64,000 bases of DNA. It comes from Butyricicoccus_A sp963620595 (GTDB lineage Bacteria > Bacillota > Clostridia > Oscillospirales > Butyricicoccaceae). Location of the stretch: assembly GCA_963620595.1 (NCBI GenBank), contig CAVFAY010000003.1, positions 62,001 through 126,000 of the forward strand, given 5' to 3'. A program made the position numbers and the translations under genes. The notes beneath the pieces were generated by a model that saw only the letters and a list, made by a program, of their open reading frames with translations, was not told the DNA's origin and did no database searches. Of this stretch, positions 16,528 through 25,222 are shown one piece after another (within the stretch, counting starts at the first letter, position 1; every line of letters begins with the position of its first letter).

Positions 16528-16568
16528 AAAAACCGGCAGCTTGTCCTATTTCTCAGACAAGCTGCCGG
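16528..16568 (-). terminator. Terminator of the sulfate assimilation operon
   Basis: A 13-bp perfect GC-rich stem CCGGCAGCTTGTC and its complement with a 10-nt loop, followed by TTTTT in minus orientation, 26 bp after the cysN stop. Confidence 0.92.
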
Positions 16569-16593
16569 CTACGAAATGCATCGTTTTTTTCTA

Positions 16594-18288
16594 TTAAATT
16601 ACGTAATCTCCTGCCTCACCATTGCGGAAAACAATCTTGCGGAAGGTCTCAAAATGCAGCAGCTCATTGAGCTTGGTCTCGTCCTGTGCAGCCACAGTCA
16701 GATATTCTTCCAGTGCATCCTGTGTTGATACAGCAATCTCATTGCCATATGCATCAACCAGCGGTACACCGTCAACCTGATACTCTGCCAGCGGCAGAAC
16801 CTCTGCATAAATGCCATTGATAATGCGAACAACCTGCTTGCTCTCACGAGCGATGATGTCAAAGCTGTCCGGATATGTATAGCCCTCACCAGTCAGCGGC
16901 AGCTTATCACCAATCTTGAACTGAACGCCCTGCGGATCGTAGCGGCCAACCAGACCGGAATCCAGCTGCATGTAAACCGTCTCAAACAGATGAGTCTTAA
17001 CGTTGCCATCTTCACTCTGGAACTGTACGGTACGATCTGCGGAAGAATCCTGTACCAGTGCTTCAACAACACCGCACGCGGAGGTCATGTTGGTGACACG
17101 GTCAATAAACAGCACTTCGCCCAGCGTCTTGTGATTCTCAAACGTATCTACCGGAATCTCTTCTGCCACGGTAATGTCACAGTAGGCAATCTCATTCTTC
17201 TTCAGGCTATGTGCCTGAACCTGCTCGCCGGTATTTACATCGGTCTTATAGCGAATGGAGCGAATTTCGCCCGGAATGGTACGGGTGCCAACCTTGACAA
17301 AGTATTCCTTTCCTTCCGTCAGTGCATCGTCATCCATCCACAACAGGGTAGCCTGGAATGCCTTTGCGCAGGAAATATGGCTGTCTTTAGTCAAAACGCG
17401 ACCACGGGAAACGTCAATCTCTCGATCCAACTGAATGGTTACCGGCTGGCCTGCACGAGCGGTCTGTTCATCCTTATCGCCGATCAAAATCGACTTGACA
17501 TGAGCAGTCTCTTCACTCGGCTGTACATGAATCTCGTCACCGACAGAAATTGCACCTGCTTCGATCTGACCTTGGAAACCACGGAAAGTATGATTCGGAC
17601 GGCATACACGCTGTACCGGCATATAGAAGCCTTCCTCATGCGATGCCTCATCAATATCCACATTTTCCAGATAATCCAGCAGCGTTGTGCCAGTGTACCA
17701 CGGCATCGCATCGGAATGCTTGGTCAAGTTATCACCAGCCGTTGCAGATACCGGGATAATCTTGACGCTGTACAGCCTAAGTTCTTCTGCCAGTGCCTGA
17801 ATATCCGCTTCAATCTTGCGGAACTTCTCCTCGCTGTAATCAACAAGATCCATCTTGTTGAGGGCAAAGACAAAGTAACGAATGCCCATCAGTGCACAGA
17901 TTCGCGCATGGCGGCGGGTCTGAACGAGCACTCCCTGCGATGCATCGACCAGAATGATTGCCAGATCAGCAAATGATGCGCCGACAGCCATGTTTCTCGT
18001 GTATTCTTCGTGACCCGGCGTATCTGCTACAATAAAGCTACGGTTGTCCGTGGTAAAATACCGATACGCAACGTCAATCGTAATGCCCTGCTCACGCTCT
18101 GCCATCAGGCCATCCAGCAGCAGTGAATAGTCGATTTCACCGCCGCGGCTGCCGACCTTACTGTCCAGCTCCAGTGCCTGTTCCTGATCCGTGTACAGCT
18201 TCTTGGTATCATATAAAATATGTCCGATCAGCGTGGATTTACCGTCATCCACACTGCCGCAGGTAATAAACTTTAACAGATTCTTCAT
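16594..18288 (-). CDS. cysN: Sulfate adenylyltransferase GTPase subunit CysN, with a C-terminal extension
   Basis: 564 aa. The translation-factor GTPase domain carries GSVDDGKST, the DTPGHEEYTRNM switch and NKMDLVD, followed by two beta-barrel domains. CysN couples GTP hydrolysis to APS formation by CysD. The recognisable CysN core ends near residue 423; about 140 further residues follow that are not an APS kinase (no GLSGSGKST) and that I do not recognise. It overlaps cysD by 1 bp. The last gene of the operon. Confidence 0.94.
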   Translation of the reverse strand: MKNLLKFITCGSVDDGKSTLIGHILYDTKKLYTDQEQALELDSKVGSRGGEIDYSLLLDGLMAEREQGITIDVAYRYFTTDNRSFIVADTPGHEEYTRNMAVGASFADLAIILVDASQGVLVQTRRHARICALMGIRYFVFALNKMDLVDYSEEKFRKIEADIQALAEELRLYSVKIIPVSATAGDNLTKHSDAMPWYTGTTLLDYLENVDIDEASHEEGFYMPVQRVCRPNHTFRGFQGQIEAGAISVGDEIHVQPSEETAHVKSILIGDKDEQTARAGQPVTIQLDREIDVSRGRVLTKDSHISCAKAFQATLLWMDDDALTEGKEYFVKVGTRTIPGEIRSIRYKTDVNTGEQVQAHSLKKNEIAYCDITVAEEIPVDTFENHKTLGEVLFIDRVTNMTSACGVVEALVQDSSADRTVQFQSEDGNVKTHLFETVYMQLDSGLVGRYDPQGVQFKIGDKLPLTGEGYTYPDSFDIIARESKQVVRIINGIYAEVLPLAEYQVDGVPLVDAYGNEIAVSTQDALEEYLTVAAQDETKLNELLHFETFRKIVFRNGEAGDYVI

Positions 18289-19187
18289 TAGAAATAACCT
18301 TCTCTCTTTCTACGCTCCATGCTTCCGGCTGCTTCCTTATCAATCACGCGGCTGGTTCGTTCAGAGGTAACGGCGGATAATGTTTCAGAAATAACTTCGT
18401 CAAGGGTCGTTGCCGTGGATTCTACGCCGCCAGTCAGCGGATAGCATCCCAACGTGCGGAAACGCACGCTCTTCAGCATCGGCTTTTCTCCCGGCAGCAG
18501 TCTCATGCGGTCATCATCAACCATGATGAGGTTGCCGTCACGCTCGACAACCGGACGCTCTGCTGCAAAGTACAGTGGTACGATGTCGATGTTCTCGCGC
18601 TGAATGTACTGCCAAATATCCTTTTCTGTCCAGTTAGACAGTGGGAATACTCGAATACTTTCGCCCTTGTGAATCTTGGTGTTGTACAGCTTCCACATCT
18701 CCGGACGCTGATTTTTCGGATCCCAAGCCTGTGCTTCGTTGCGGAACGAGAAAATACGTTCCTTGGCACGAGATTTTTCTTCGTCTCGACGACCGCCGCC
18801 GAATGCTGCGGTAAAACCGTACTTCTTCAGTGCCTGCTTGAGTGCCTGTGTCTTCATGATGTCGGTGTATGCAGAACCGTGGTCAAACGGATTGATGCCC
18901 TTTGCCACGCCGTCCTGGTTGGTATAAACCAACATATCAATACCGAGTTCCTTTGCCTTGCGGTCACGGAATTCAATCATTTCCTTGAACTTCCAAGTAG
19001 TATCTACGTGCAGGAACGGGAACGGCGGCTTTTCCGGATAAAATGCCTTCATAGCCAGATGCAGCATAACCGAACTGTCCTTGCCGATGGAATACAGCAT
19101 AACCGGACGCTCACACTCGGCTGCCACTTCTCTCATAATATAAATTGCCTCTGCCTCTAATTGGTCGAGGTGGGAAAATTCACTCAT
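18288..19187 (-). CDS. cysD: Sulfate adenylyltransferase catalytic subunit CysD
   Basis: 299 aa. The PP-loop motif is MLYSIGKDSSVMLHLAMK and the adjacent HVDTTWKF; FGGGRRDEEKSRAKERIFSFR and a C-terminal RTLGCYPLTGG...SERTSR are CysD signatures. It makes adenosine 5'-phosphosulfate from sulfate and ATP with CysN. The ATG at 19187 has TTGGAG 10 nt upstream; an in-frame TTG five codons earlier is unlikely. It follows aprB by 15 bp. Confidence 0.95.
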   Translation of the reverse strand: MSEFSHLDQLEAEAIYIMREVAAECERPVMLYSIGKDSSVMLHLAMKAFYPEKPPFPFLHVDTTWKFKEMIEFRDRKAKELGIDMLVYTNQDGVAKGINPFDHGSAYTDIMKTQALKQALKKYGFTAAFGGGRRDEEKSRAKERIFSFRNEAQAWDPKNQRPEMWKLYNTKIHKGESIRVFPLSNWTEKDIWQYIQRENIDIVPLYFAAERPVVERDGNLIMVDDDRMRLLPGEKPMLKSVRFRTLGCYPLTGGVESTATTLDEVISETLSAVTSERTSRVIDKEAAGSMERRKREGYF

Positions 19188-19202
19188 CGTCTTCAACTCC
19201 AA

Positions 19203-19514
19203 TCAATATTGATTCGCATTTCGGCTATCTACGGTAATGGTCTCCTCCGACGCATCCGGTCGGCTGACGATCCAGTGCAGCAAACTGCCGTCTTTTTTTA
19301 CTGTCATGCGGCATCCTGCGCCGCCAATATCTGCTCCTAAATACAGGGAAATCGCATGTGCCGGACATTCCTTGACACAGGACGCGCAGCCCCAGCATTC
19401 CATCGGGTATCGCATCTCCGCTTTTTTCTGCGTCATGCGAATCAATGTGCCGGGACAAATCTCTGCGCACTGACCGCATCCCACACACTTTGTCCGGTCA
19501 ATTTGAATGCTCAT
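19203..19514 (-). CDS. aprB: Adenylylsulfate reductase beta-type ferredoxin subunit (AprB-like)
   Basis: 103 aa. Two CxxCxxCxxxC motifs at residues 10-20 and 40-50 bind two [4Fe-4S] clusters. It is shorter than dissimilatory AprB (about 150-170 residues) and lacks the long C-terminal tail that wraps around AprA. Next to aprA, cysD and cysN it should pass electrons to the flavin of AprA for APS reduction to sulfite and AMP. The start at 19514 follows GGGAGG with good spacing; the ATG three codons earlier is only 1 nt from that site. It overlaps aprA by 17 bp. Confidence 0.88.
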   Translation of the reverse strand: MSIQIDRTKCVGCGQCAEICPGTLIRMTQKKAEMRYPMECWGCASCVKECPAHAISLYLGADIGGAGCRMTVKKDGSLLHWIVSRPDASEETITVDSRNANQY

Positions 19515-21171
19515 AGACTTCATACCTCCCTGTTAACTCTCGATGAATCATATGAATCTCTCCATTTTCGTATCGAGAATTGACATATTTCAACCAGTTG
19601 TCATCTGTTTCCGGATGATCCAGATTCTCCGCAAAGCAATGCCAGCGCGTTTCCTTTCGATCTGCCAAATGGGCAATTACCACGCGACATACGAGCAGTC
19701 GTTCTTTTAGCTCAAACAGACGAGTAAGCTCCTGCATATCCGAAACATGCACGCTGTCGCTCAAGGCGATCAGGCGCAGGATCTTTTTGTCTGCCAGCGC
19801 CAAACCGGATTCTGTAAATCCATAGTCGGTTCGGATACCGCCTGCGTACTGATCCATGACGCCCTGCATCGCTTCTTCCAAATCCTCTGTGGTAAACATG
19901 GACGTGTTGGAAAAATACGATGCAATTTCGATCTGCTTGTCATGAATAAACGCGTCAGGAATGCTTCCCTGCTCTCCTGTAAGATAAGCAGCAGCCGCTT
20001 CACCGGCGATTTCGCCTTCTGCCAGTGCACCGGTTACATACTTTTGCGGGCTTCCGCCAGCGACATCACCAGCTGCAAACAAACCGTGTACCGTCGTCAT
20101 ACGTTTGGAATCGACCCAATATCCACTCGCCGTATGTCCGCCGATGATATACGGCTCGGTACCTTCAATTTCTACATTTTCTTCATCCGGTGAACTGCCA
20201 TTTTCCAGCCACTTGAGCGTCTGCGAAGGAGCCATGTTGAGATATGCTTTTTTCAAGCTGTCTGCCTGTTCTTTCGTGATGCCCTTGGTGCGCAAATAAC
20301 AAGGACCGCGACCTTCTCGGTTTTCCATCACTGTACCGTATACACGCTGAGAAGTCGTCAGACCGTATTTCTGCTCGTACACTTCGCCGTGTGCATTGAC
20401 CTGCTTCGCGCCAACGCCCTGTGCCAGCGTGCCGGTCGGTGCGATAGTGTCCTTGCATCTCAGAGCGATAAATCGCATCTCAAACGTTGTCATTTCTGCA
20501 CCGGCACGAATACCCATGGCATAGCCAGCACCTGTATTAAATGGTGGATACCACATCTTGTGACGAGAAAATCCCGGATTGTTTGGACGATACAAGCCAG
20601 CCGCGCCGCCGGTTGCACAGATACATGCCTTACAGCTGATGGCGTACAGCTTTTCTTCCAATACCGCATTGGCGAATACGCCCTGAATGGTATTGTCTTT
20701 TACAATATAGTCAATCGCATTGACATGATTGAGAACTGTAACGTTCGGACAATTCCGAACAGCATCTGCTAAAATTGTCTTAATATTCTCGCCGTTGATC
20801 TTGATATTCCGATTGCCGCGTGTAACATAATTTCCATTTTCATCTTTCAGAATGACTAATCCCAATTCCTCCAGATGATGTGTCACCTGATTCAGGCGCT
20901 CACTCATACTGAGGAGCAGATCCTCTCGCACGATGCCGTGTGCGTCTTTTTTCGCATAGTCTACATAAAACTCCGGCGTCTTGCCCGGAACAATATACGC
21001 ATTGAGCGCATTGACACCAGCAGCCAAGCAGCCGCTGCGGCGAATATCCGCTTTCTCCAGAATTAAGATCTTTGCATTCGGTGCCTGTTTTTGTACAGTC
21101 ATCGCCGCGTAGCAGCCTGCTGCGCCGCCGCCAAGAATCAGAATATCTGTTTCCAATTGAACTGTCTTCAC
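19498..21171 (-). CDS. aprA: Adenylylsulfate reductase alpha-type flavoprotein (AprA-like)
   Basis: 557 aa FAD enzyme of the fumarate reductase superfamily. It has the dinucleotide motif LILGGGAAGCYAAM, the RSGCLAAGVNALN segment, ATGGAAGLYRPNNPG and a C-terminal FAD-binding GDVAGGSPQKYVTGALAEGEIAG region, all AprA-like. No dsr, qmo or sat gene is seen here, and the neighbours are an assimilatory sulfate importer and CysDN, so it most likely works as the assimilatory APS reductase in place of CysH. The start codon is GTG after GGGGGTG. Function by homology and context; not the usual thioredoxin-dependent enzyme. Confidence 0.87.
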   Translation of the reverse strand: MKTVQLETDILILGGGAAGCYAAMTVQKQAPNAKILILEKADIRRSGCLAAGVNALNAYIVPGKTPEFYVDYAKKDAHGIVREDLLLSMSERLNQVTHHLEELGLVILKDENGNYVTRGNRNIKINGENIKTILADAVRNCPNVTVLNHVNAIDYIVKDNTIQGVFANAVLEEKLYAISCKACICATGGAAGLYRPNNPGFSRHKMWYPPFNTGAGYAMGIRAGAEMTTFEMRFIALRCKDTIAPTGTLAQGVGAKQVNAHGEVYEQKYGLTTSQRVYGTVMENREGRGPCYLRTKGITKEQADSLKKAYLNMAPSQTLKWLENGSSPDEENVEIEGTEPYIIGGHTASGYWVDSKRMTTVHGLFAAGDVAGGSPQKYVTGALAEGEIAGEAAAAYLTGEQGSIPDAFIHDKQIEIASYFSNTSMFTTEDLEEAMQGVMDQYAGGIRTDYGFTESGLALADKKILRLIALSDSVHVSDMQELTRLFELKERLLVCRVVIAHLADRKETRWHCFAENLDHPETDDNWLKYVNSRYENGEIHMIHRELTGRYEVYEHSN

Positions 21172-21185
21172 AAAAACACCCCCTA

Positions 21186-22262
21186 TTAGATAAATACGGA
21201 ATCCGGCGATGTGAGCGCCGCATTTTCAATGACGTATGCCTTTTCGTCGTCAAATGCATAGACACGATAAATAAATACTTTGACGCTTTCTCCCACTTCA
21301 ATTGGCGCTTCGTCCAGCAGTCGCTTCGCTGTGAGCACGCTGTCCTTTACGCGAATCTTCAGTTCAATTTCGCTTCCGCGGAACGCTGAGGATTCTACCA
21401 CGCCTTCTTCCGAACCGATTGGATATTTAAGGTATTCGCCCTGCTTTGTCACCGTGATATATTCCGGTCGAACAGCCGCGTGTTTCGCGCGGACATCGGC
21501 ATTTTCAAAACCAGAAAACTTTTGGAAGTTCTCTACGACAGAGGATTGTCCAATAAACTGCGCCACAAATGGGGTGTGCGGCGTCCGATAAATGTCTTTT
21601 GGAGAGCCAATCTGCTCAATTTGTCCCTGATTGGTAATAATAATCTGGTCAGCAACTTCAATTGCTTCATCCTGATCATGGGTGACGAAAATACTTGTTA
21701 CGCCGACCGAGGAAATCATCTCACGCAGCCAACTGCGAAGCTCCAATCGAACCTTTGCATCAATCGCTGCAAACGGTTCATCGAGCAGCAACAGCTGCGG
21801 CTGTGGTGCCAACGCACGAGCAAAAGCAACTCTCTGCCGCTGTCCGCCGGACAGCTGATTCGGATACCGCTTTTCCAAACCCTCCAAGCCGACCAGTTCC
21901 AGCATCTCATGCACGCGCTCTTTGATGCGTTGTTTTGGCCATTTCTGTATTTTCAATCCAAACGCCACGTTATCATAAATCGTCATGTAACGGAACAGCG
22001 CATAGCTCTGAAAGACAAATCCAATTCCACGCTTGCTCGCCGGTACATCGTTGACTACCTTTCCGTCAATCAGAATGTCACCGCTGTCCGCGGTCTCTAA
22101 GCCTGCCAGCATACGAAGAATCGTTGTTTTACCAGAGCCGGACGGACCGAGCAGACCGACGAGCTTGCCTTTTTCAATTCCAAAATTGATATTTTTTGAT
22201 GCCTGAAAGCTGCCAAAGCTTTTATTGACACCTTTCATCTGCACGTAATATTGTTTTTCCAT
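21186..22262 (-). CDS. cysA: Sulfate/thiosulfate ABC transporter ATP-binding protein
   Basis: 358 aa. Walker A GPSGSGKTT, Q-loop VFQSYALF, signature LSGGQRQRVAFARAL and Walker B LLLLDEPFAAID are intact, followed by a CysA-type regulatory (TOBE-like) domain of about 120 residues. It energises CysTW. GAGGAG precedes the ATG, 3 bp after cysW stops. Confidence 0.95.
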   Translation of the reverse strand: MEKQYYVQMKGVNKSFGSFQASKNINFGIEKGKLVGLLGPSGSGKTTILRMLAGLETADSGDILIDGKVVNDVPASKRGIGFVFQSYALFRYMTIYDNVAFGLKIQKWPKQRIKERVHEMLELVGLEGLEKRYPNQLSGGQRQRVAFARALAPQPQLLLLDEPFAAIDAKVRLELRSWLREMISSVGVTSIFVTHDQDEAIEVADQIIITNQGQIEQIGSPKDIYRTPHTPFVAQFIGQSSVVENFQKFSGFENADVRAKHAAVRPEYITVTKQGEYLKYPIGSEEGVVESSAFRGSEIELKIRVKDSVLTAKRLLDEAPIEVGESVKVFIYRVYAFDDEKAYVIENAALTSPDSVFI

Positions 22263-22265
22263 TGC

Positions 22266-23084
22266 TTACTCCTCGTTCTTCTTTCCTCGGTACTCCAGCA
22301 CGCTGCGCAGAACCAGAATGATGATTGCCATCACAACCAGGATTGCCGACATGGCAAAAGCACCAGTAAAATCATAGCCCTGATACAGCAGCTCAATATA
22401 CAGCGGCATCGTATTGGTCTTACCTCTCAGATGTCCGGAAAGAACTGATACTGCACCGAATTCGCCCATTGCACGAGCTGTGCACAAGACAATACCGTAC
22501 AACAGTGCCCACCGCATATGCGGGAAAGTCACTTTACTGAAAATCGTCCAACCTTTTGCCCCCATCAGTGCAGCAGCCTCTTCTTCCTCTGTTCCCGCTG
22601 CCGTCAACACCGGAATGATTTCACGGGAGATAAACGGAAACGTAACAAAGACGGTCGCCATAATAATGCCCGGAACTGCGTAAATAATTTTGATGTCCAT
22701 GCTCTTGAGGAGCGGATATAAGTTGCTCTGTCTGCCATAGGTCAAAACAAAGATCAAGCCCGCGATAATCGGAGAAACCGTAAGCGGAAGATCGATCAGC
22801 GTAGAGATCACTTTCTTTCCACGAAACTGAAATTTTGTGATACTCCATGCAGCGAACAATCCAAAAATGGTATTAAGTACCACTGCAAACAACGTCGCTT
22901 CAATCGTCAGCTGCACAGATTTCAGTGCATATTTGTCCGTGACTGCTGCTAAGAACGGCTGAATGCCCTGACGGAACGCAGTAACCAACACGTATACCAG
23001 CGGCAGGATCAGCATCACAACGAGAAACAAGACGCTCACTGCGATCAGAAGCCATTTGACAGCTCCAGATGATTGTTTTTTCAC
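22266..23084 (-). CDS. cysW: Sulfate ABC transporter permease CysW
   Basis: 272 aa with six transmembrane segments. The EAA motif region reads EEEEAAALMGAKGWTIFSKVTFP, followed by ARAMGEFGAVSVLSGH, which is typical of CysW. It forms the channel with CysT. It starts at GTG after AAGGAGG. Confidence 0.94.
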   Translation of the reverse strand: MKKQSSGAVKWLLIAVSVLFLVVMLILPLVYVLVTAFRQGIQPFLAAVTDKYALKSVQLTIEATLFAVVLNTIFGLFAAWSITKFQFRGKKVISTLIDLPLTVSPIIAGLIFVLTYGRQSNLYPLLKSMDIKIIYAVPGIIMATVFVTFPFISREIIPVLTAAGTEEEEAAALMGAKGWTIFSKVTFPHMRWALLYGIVLCTARAMGEFGAVSVLSGHLRGKTNTMPLYIELLYQGYDFTGAFAMSAILVVMAIIILVLRSVLEYRGKKNEE

Positions 23085-23098
23085 AGCTTGTTTCCTCC

Positions 23099-23941
23099 TT
23101 ACTCGATACCGCTGATAATTTTAGACGAGCGGCTCTGCAAAACCGCATTGATAAACAGAATCAGAAATGCTGCTGCCAGCATAACAAGTGCAATGGATGT
23201 CGCACTTGCATAATCAAATTCCTGTAATTTCGACATGATAAGCAGAGGGGTAATCTCTGTTTCATACGGCGTATTGCCTGCAATAAATACGACGCTGCCG
23301 TATTCGCCAAGGCTGCGGGCAAATGCCATCGTAAATCCCGCAATCAGTGCCGGAAGAATTTCCGGAAAGATGACATGACGGAACGTATATCCGCGGCTGG
23401 CACCCAGAATGCTTGCCGCCTCTTCAAACTGTCCATCCAGCTTTTCCAACACTGGCTGTACCGAACGAACGACGAACGGAATCCCGATAAATACCAGTGC
23501 CAGCGTAATGCCTGTGCGGGTATATGCGATGTTAATGCCGAAATGGTCATGGAAAAAGCTGCCAATCACGCTTGTGTCTACTGTCATATGTGTCAGCGCA
23601 ATACCTGCAACTGCTGTCGGAAGGGCAAACGGAACTTCGATCATGCCATCTATAATTCGTTTGCCCGGAAATTCATACCGTACCAGCACCCATGCGATGA
23701 TGAGTCCCATCACTGCATTGATCAGCGATGCAGTGAGTGCTGTCAAAAAGCTGACTTTATAGCTCGCCATCACACGGGGACTGGTCACGGTTTGTATAAA
23801 ATCAGAAAGAGAGAGGTGTGCGGAAAACACAACCAGAGAACACAGTGGGATAATGACGATGAAACTGAGGATCGCCACTGTGATTCCGAGCGACAATCCG
23901 AATCCCGGAATGACCCGCAATTTTTTTCTTCTTTGTTTCAT
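23099..23941 (-). CDS. cysT: Sulfate ABC transporter permease CysT
   Basis: 280 aa with six transmembrane segments. The EAA loop is LDGQFEEAASILGASRGYTFRHVIFP (described by its EEAASILGA core) and is followed by ARSLGEYGSVVFIAGN, a CysT signature. The ATG at 23941 follows AAGAAGGA; an in-frame TTG two codons upstream is less likely. Confidence 0.94.
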   Translation of the reverse strand: MKQRRKKLRVIPGFGLSLGITVAILSFIVIIPLCSLVVFSAHLSLSDFIQTVTSPRVMASYKVSFLTALTASLINAVMGLIIAWVLVRYEFPGKRIIDGMIEVPFALPTAVAGIALTHMTVDTSVIGSFFHDHFGINIAYTRTGITLALVFIGIPFVVRSVQPVLEKLDGQFEEAASILGASRGYTFRHVIFPEILPALIAGFTMAFARSLGEYGSVVFIAGNTPYETEITPLLIMSKLQEFDYASATSIALVMLAAAFLILFINAVLQSRSSKIISGIE

Positions 23942-23962
23942 AATCAAAATCCTTCTTACTCG

Positions 23963-25042
23963 TTATTTTTCATAAATCTGGTCAAAGATCGCACCGTCTG
24001 CAAAGTGCTTTTCTGCAGCCTCTGTCCAGCCGCCAAAATGGCTGATATTGGTCAAATCCAGATTCTTCGTGACAATCCACTTGCCATCCTCCGGAATTTG
24101 TGTGATCGTGTTGCTGTCGCTCTGCGAAGCATATTCGTTCAAAATGTCCTGATTAGACGGACGATAGAAATTCTTTGCTTCAATGCGCTGTGCTTCATCA
24201 GAATACAGATAGTTGAGATACTCGGTTGCCACATCGCGCGTGCCGCGGTCATCGACTACTTCATCGACAACAGCAACCGTCGGCTGGCACAAAATCGAAG
24301 CGGACGGAATGACAACTTCATAATCATCCGGATATTCTTCCAGAGAGAGGAAGGCTTCATTTTCCCAAGCAATCAGGACATCGCCCTGCTGGTTTTCAAC
24401 AAAAGAAGTTGTCGCGCCGCGGGCGCCGGAATCCAGAACCAATACGTTCTGATACAGCTTCTTGATGCTTTCCTTGATCTGATCTTCGCTCTGACCCTGC
24501 TTTTCAAAATAATACCAAGCAGCGAGGTAATTCCAACGCGCGCCGCCGGACGTCTTCGGATTCGGTGTGATAACACCAACATCGTCGCGGAGCAGATCAT
24601 TCCAATCATGAATGTTCTTTGGATTGCCCTTGCGAACCAAGAATACAATGGTTGAGGTGTACGGAGAACTGTCATTGTCAAACTCGGAGGTATATCCATC
24701 TTCGATGAGGCCTGCATTTTTTACGGCGTCAACATCACCTTCCAGTGCGAGCGTGACGACATCTGCTTCCAGACCGTTGGCAACTTCCAATGCCTGCTTG
24801 CCGGAGCCGCCGTGCGACTGAATAATATCTACATCCTGCCCTGTCTTTTGCTTCCAATGCTGCTCAAATGCTTTGTTGTACTGCTGATACAGCTCACGGG
24901 TCGGATCATACGATACGTTTGTAATCTCTACGGAATCGCCGGATGCGGAACCGCTGTCACTGCTTCCTCCGCAACCTGCCAGAAGGCCAACGCTCAGAGC
25001 GGATGCCAGAAGAATGGCGGAAATTCTTTTCTTATAACTCAT
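23963..25042 (-). CDS. sbp: Sulfate-binding lipoprotein of the CysTWA importer
   Basis: 359 aa. A lipoprotein signal peptide ends at the lipobox LLAGC, with Gly/Ser-rich linker. The mature protein has the sulfate-binding-protein features NVSYDPTRELYQQYN, QSHGGSGKQ, and the WNYLAAWYY and LDSGARGATTSF segments. It captures sulfate or thiosulfate at the membrane surface. AAAGGAG precedes the ATG. First structural gene of the operon, preceded by a Cys-codon leader peptide. Confidence 0.95.
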   Translation of the reverse strand: MSYKKRISAILLASALSVGLLAGCGGSSDSGSASGDSVEITNVSYDPTRELYQQYNKAFEQHWKQKTGQDVDIIQSHGGSGKQALEVANGLEADVVTLALEGDVDAVKNAGLIEDGYTSEFDNDSSPYTSTIVFLVRKGNPKNIHDWNDLLRDDVGVITPNPKTSGGARWNYLAAWYYFEKQGQSEDQIKESIKKLYQNVLVLDSGARGATTSFVENQQGDVLIAWENEAFLSLEEYPDDYEVVIPSASILCQPTVAVVDEVVDDRGTRDVATEYLNYLYSDEAQRIEAKNFYRPSNQDILNEYASQSDSNTITQIPEDGKWIVTKNLDLTNISHFGGWTEAAEKHFADGAIFDQIYEK

Positions 25043-25064
25043 TGTTCTTCTCCTTTGTATCAAT

Positions 25065-25111
25065 CGAATGTGTGTTGTCTTTTCTTCTCGCTGTCAACAG
25101 CAACACATTCG
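25065..25111 (-). promoter_or_regulatory. Leader stem-loop overlapping the Cys codons of the sulfate-operon leader peptide
   Basis: In the minus-strand RNA, CGAATGTGTTG (25111-25101) pairs with CAACACACATTCG (25077-25065), giving 11 pairs with a 2-nt bulge; an inner GCTG/CAGC hairpin (25101-25098 with 25093-25090) nests in the loop. The 5' arm contains codons 15-18 of the leader peptide, so a ribosome waiting at the Cys codons would melt the stem. The 3' arm ends about 15 nt upstream of the sbp ribosome site. No T-run follows, so action on translation or Rho access is more likely than intrinsic termination. Confidence 0.6.
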
Positions 25112-25153
25112 TTCATACAAGCTCTTGCAGCGGTGTGAATCGATCCATATCAT
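25094..25153 (-). CDS. Cysteine-rich leader peptide (19 aa) of the sulfate assimilation operon
   Basis: A short ORF between the operon promoter and sbp, with a strong GGGAGG site 9 nt before its ATG. It encodes MIWIDSHRCKSLYERMCCC followed by TGA: three consecutive Cys codons (TGT TGC TGT) directly before the stop, plus one earlier Cys. The Cys codons lie inside the leader stem-loop. Runs of the pathway's end-product amino acid in a leader ORF are the hallmark of attenuation; polycysteine leader ORFs are known to act this way in mycobacteria. Translation and regulatory role here are inferred from sequence. Confidence 0.75.
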   Translation of the reverse strand: MIWIDSHRCKSLYERMCCC

Positions 25154-25175
25154 GATCTATCGCCTCCCATATTTC

Positions 25176-25204
25176 ATATATCCTATTTGTCTAATGGGAT
25201 ATAT
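25176..25204. promoter_or_regulatory. Inverted repeat in the sulfate-operon 5' UTR, possible operator
   Basis: ATATATCC (25176-25183) and GGATATAT (25197-25204) form a perfect 8-bp inverted repeat with a 13-bp spacer, roughly 12-40 bp downstream of the predicted transcription start. It suits a dimeric repressor or an RNA hairpin; the factor is unknown. Confidence 0.45.
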
Positions 25205-25222
25205 ATGTTTTGCATGGTTGTT

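Noticed and set aside
19498..21171. Considered a dissimilatory sulfate-reduction locus from aprA-aprB.
   Set aside because: No dsr, qmo or sat genes; the neighbours are CysTWA import and CysDN, so an assimilatory role is more consistent.
23375..24655. A 426-codon plus-strand frame opposite cysT and sbp.
   Set aside because: Antisense shadow rich in Cys and Asn from reverse reading of membrane-protein codons; the opposite genes have full family motifs and ribosome sites.
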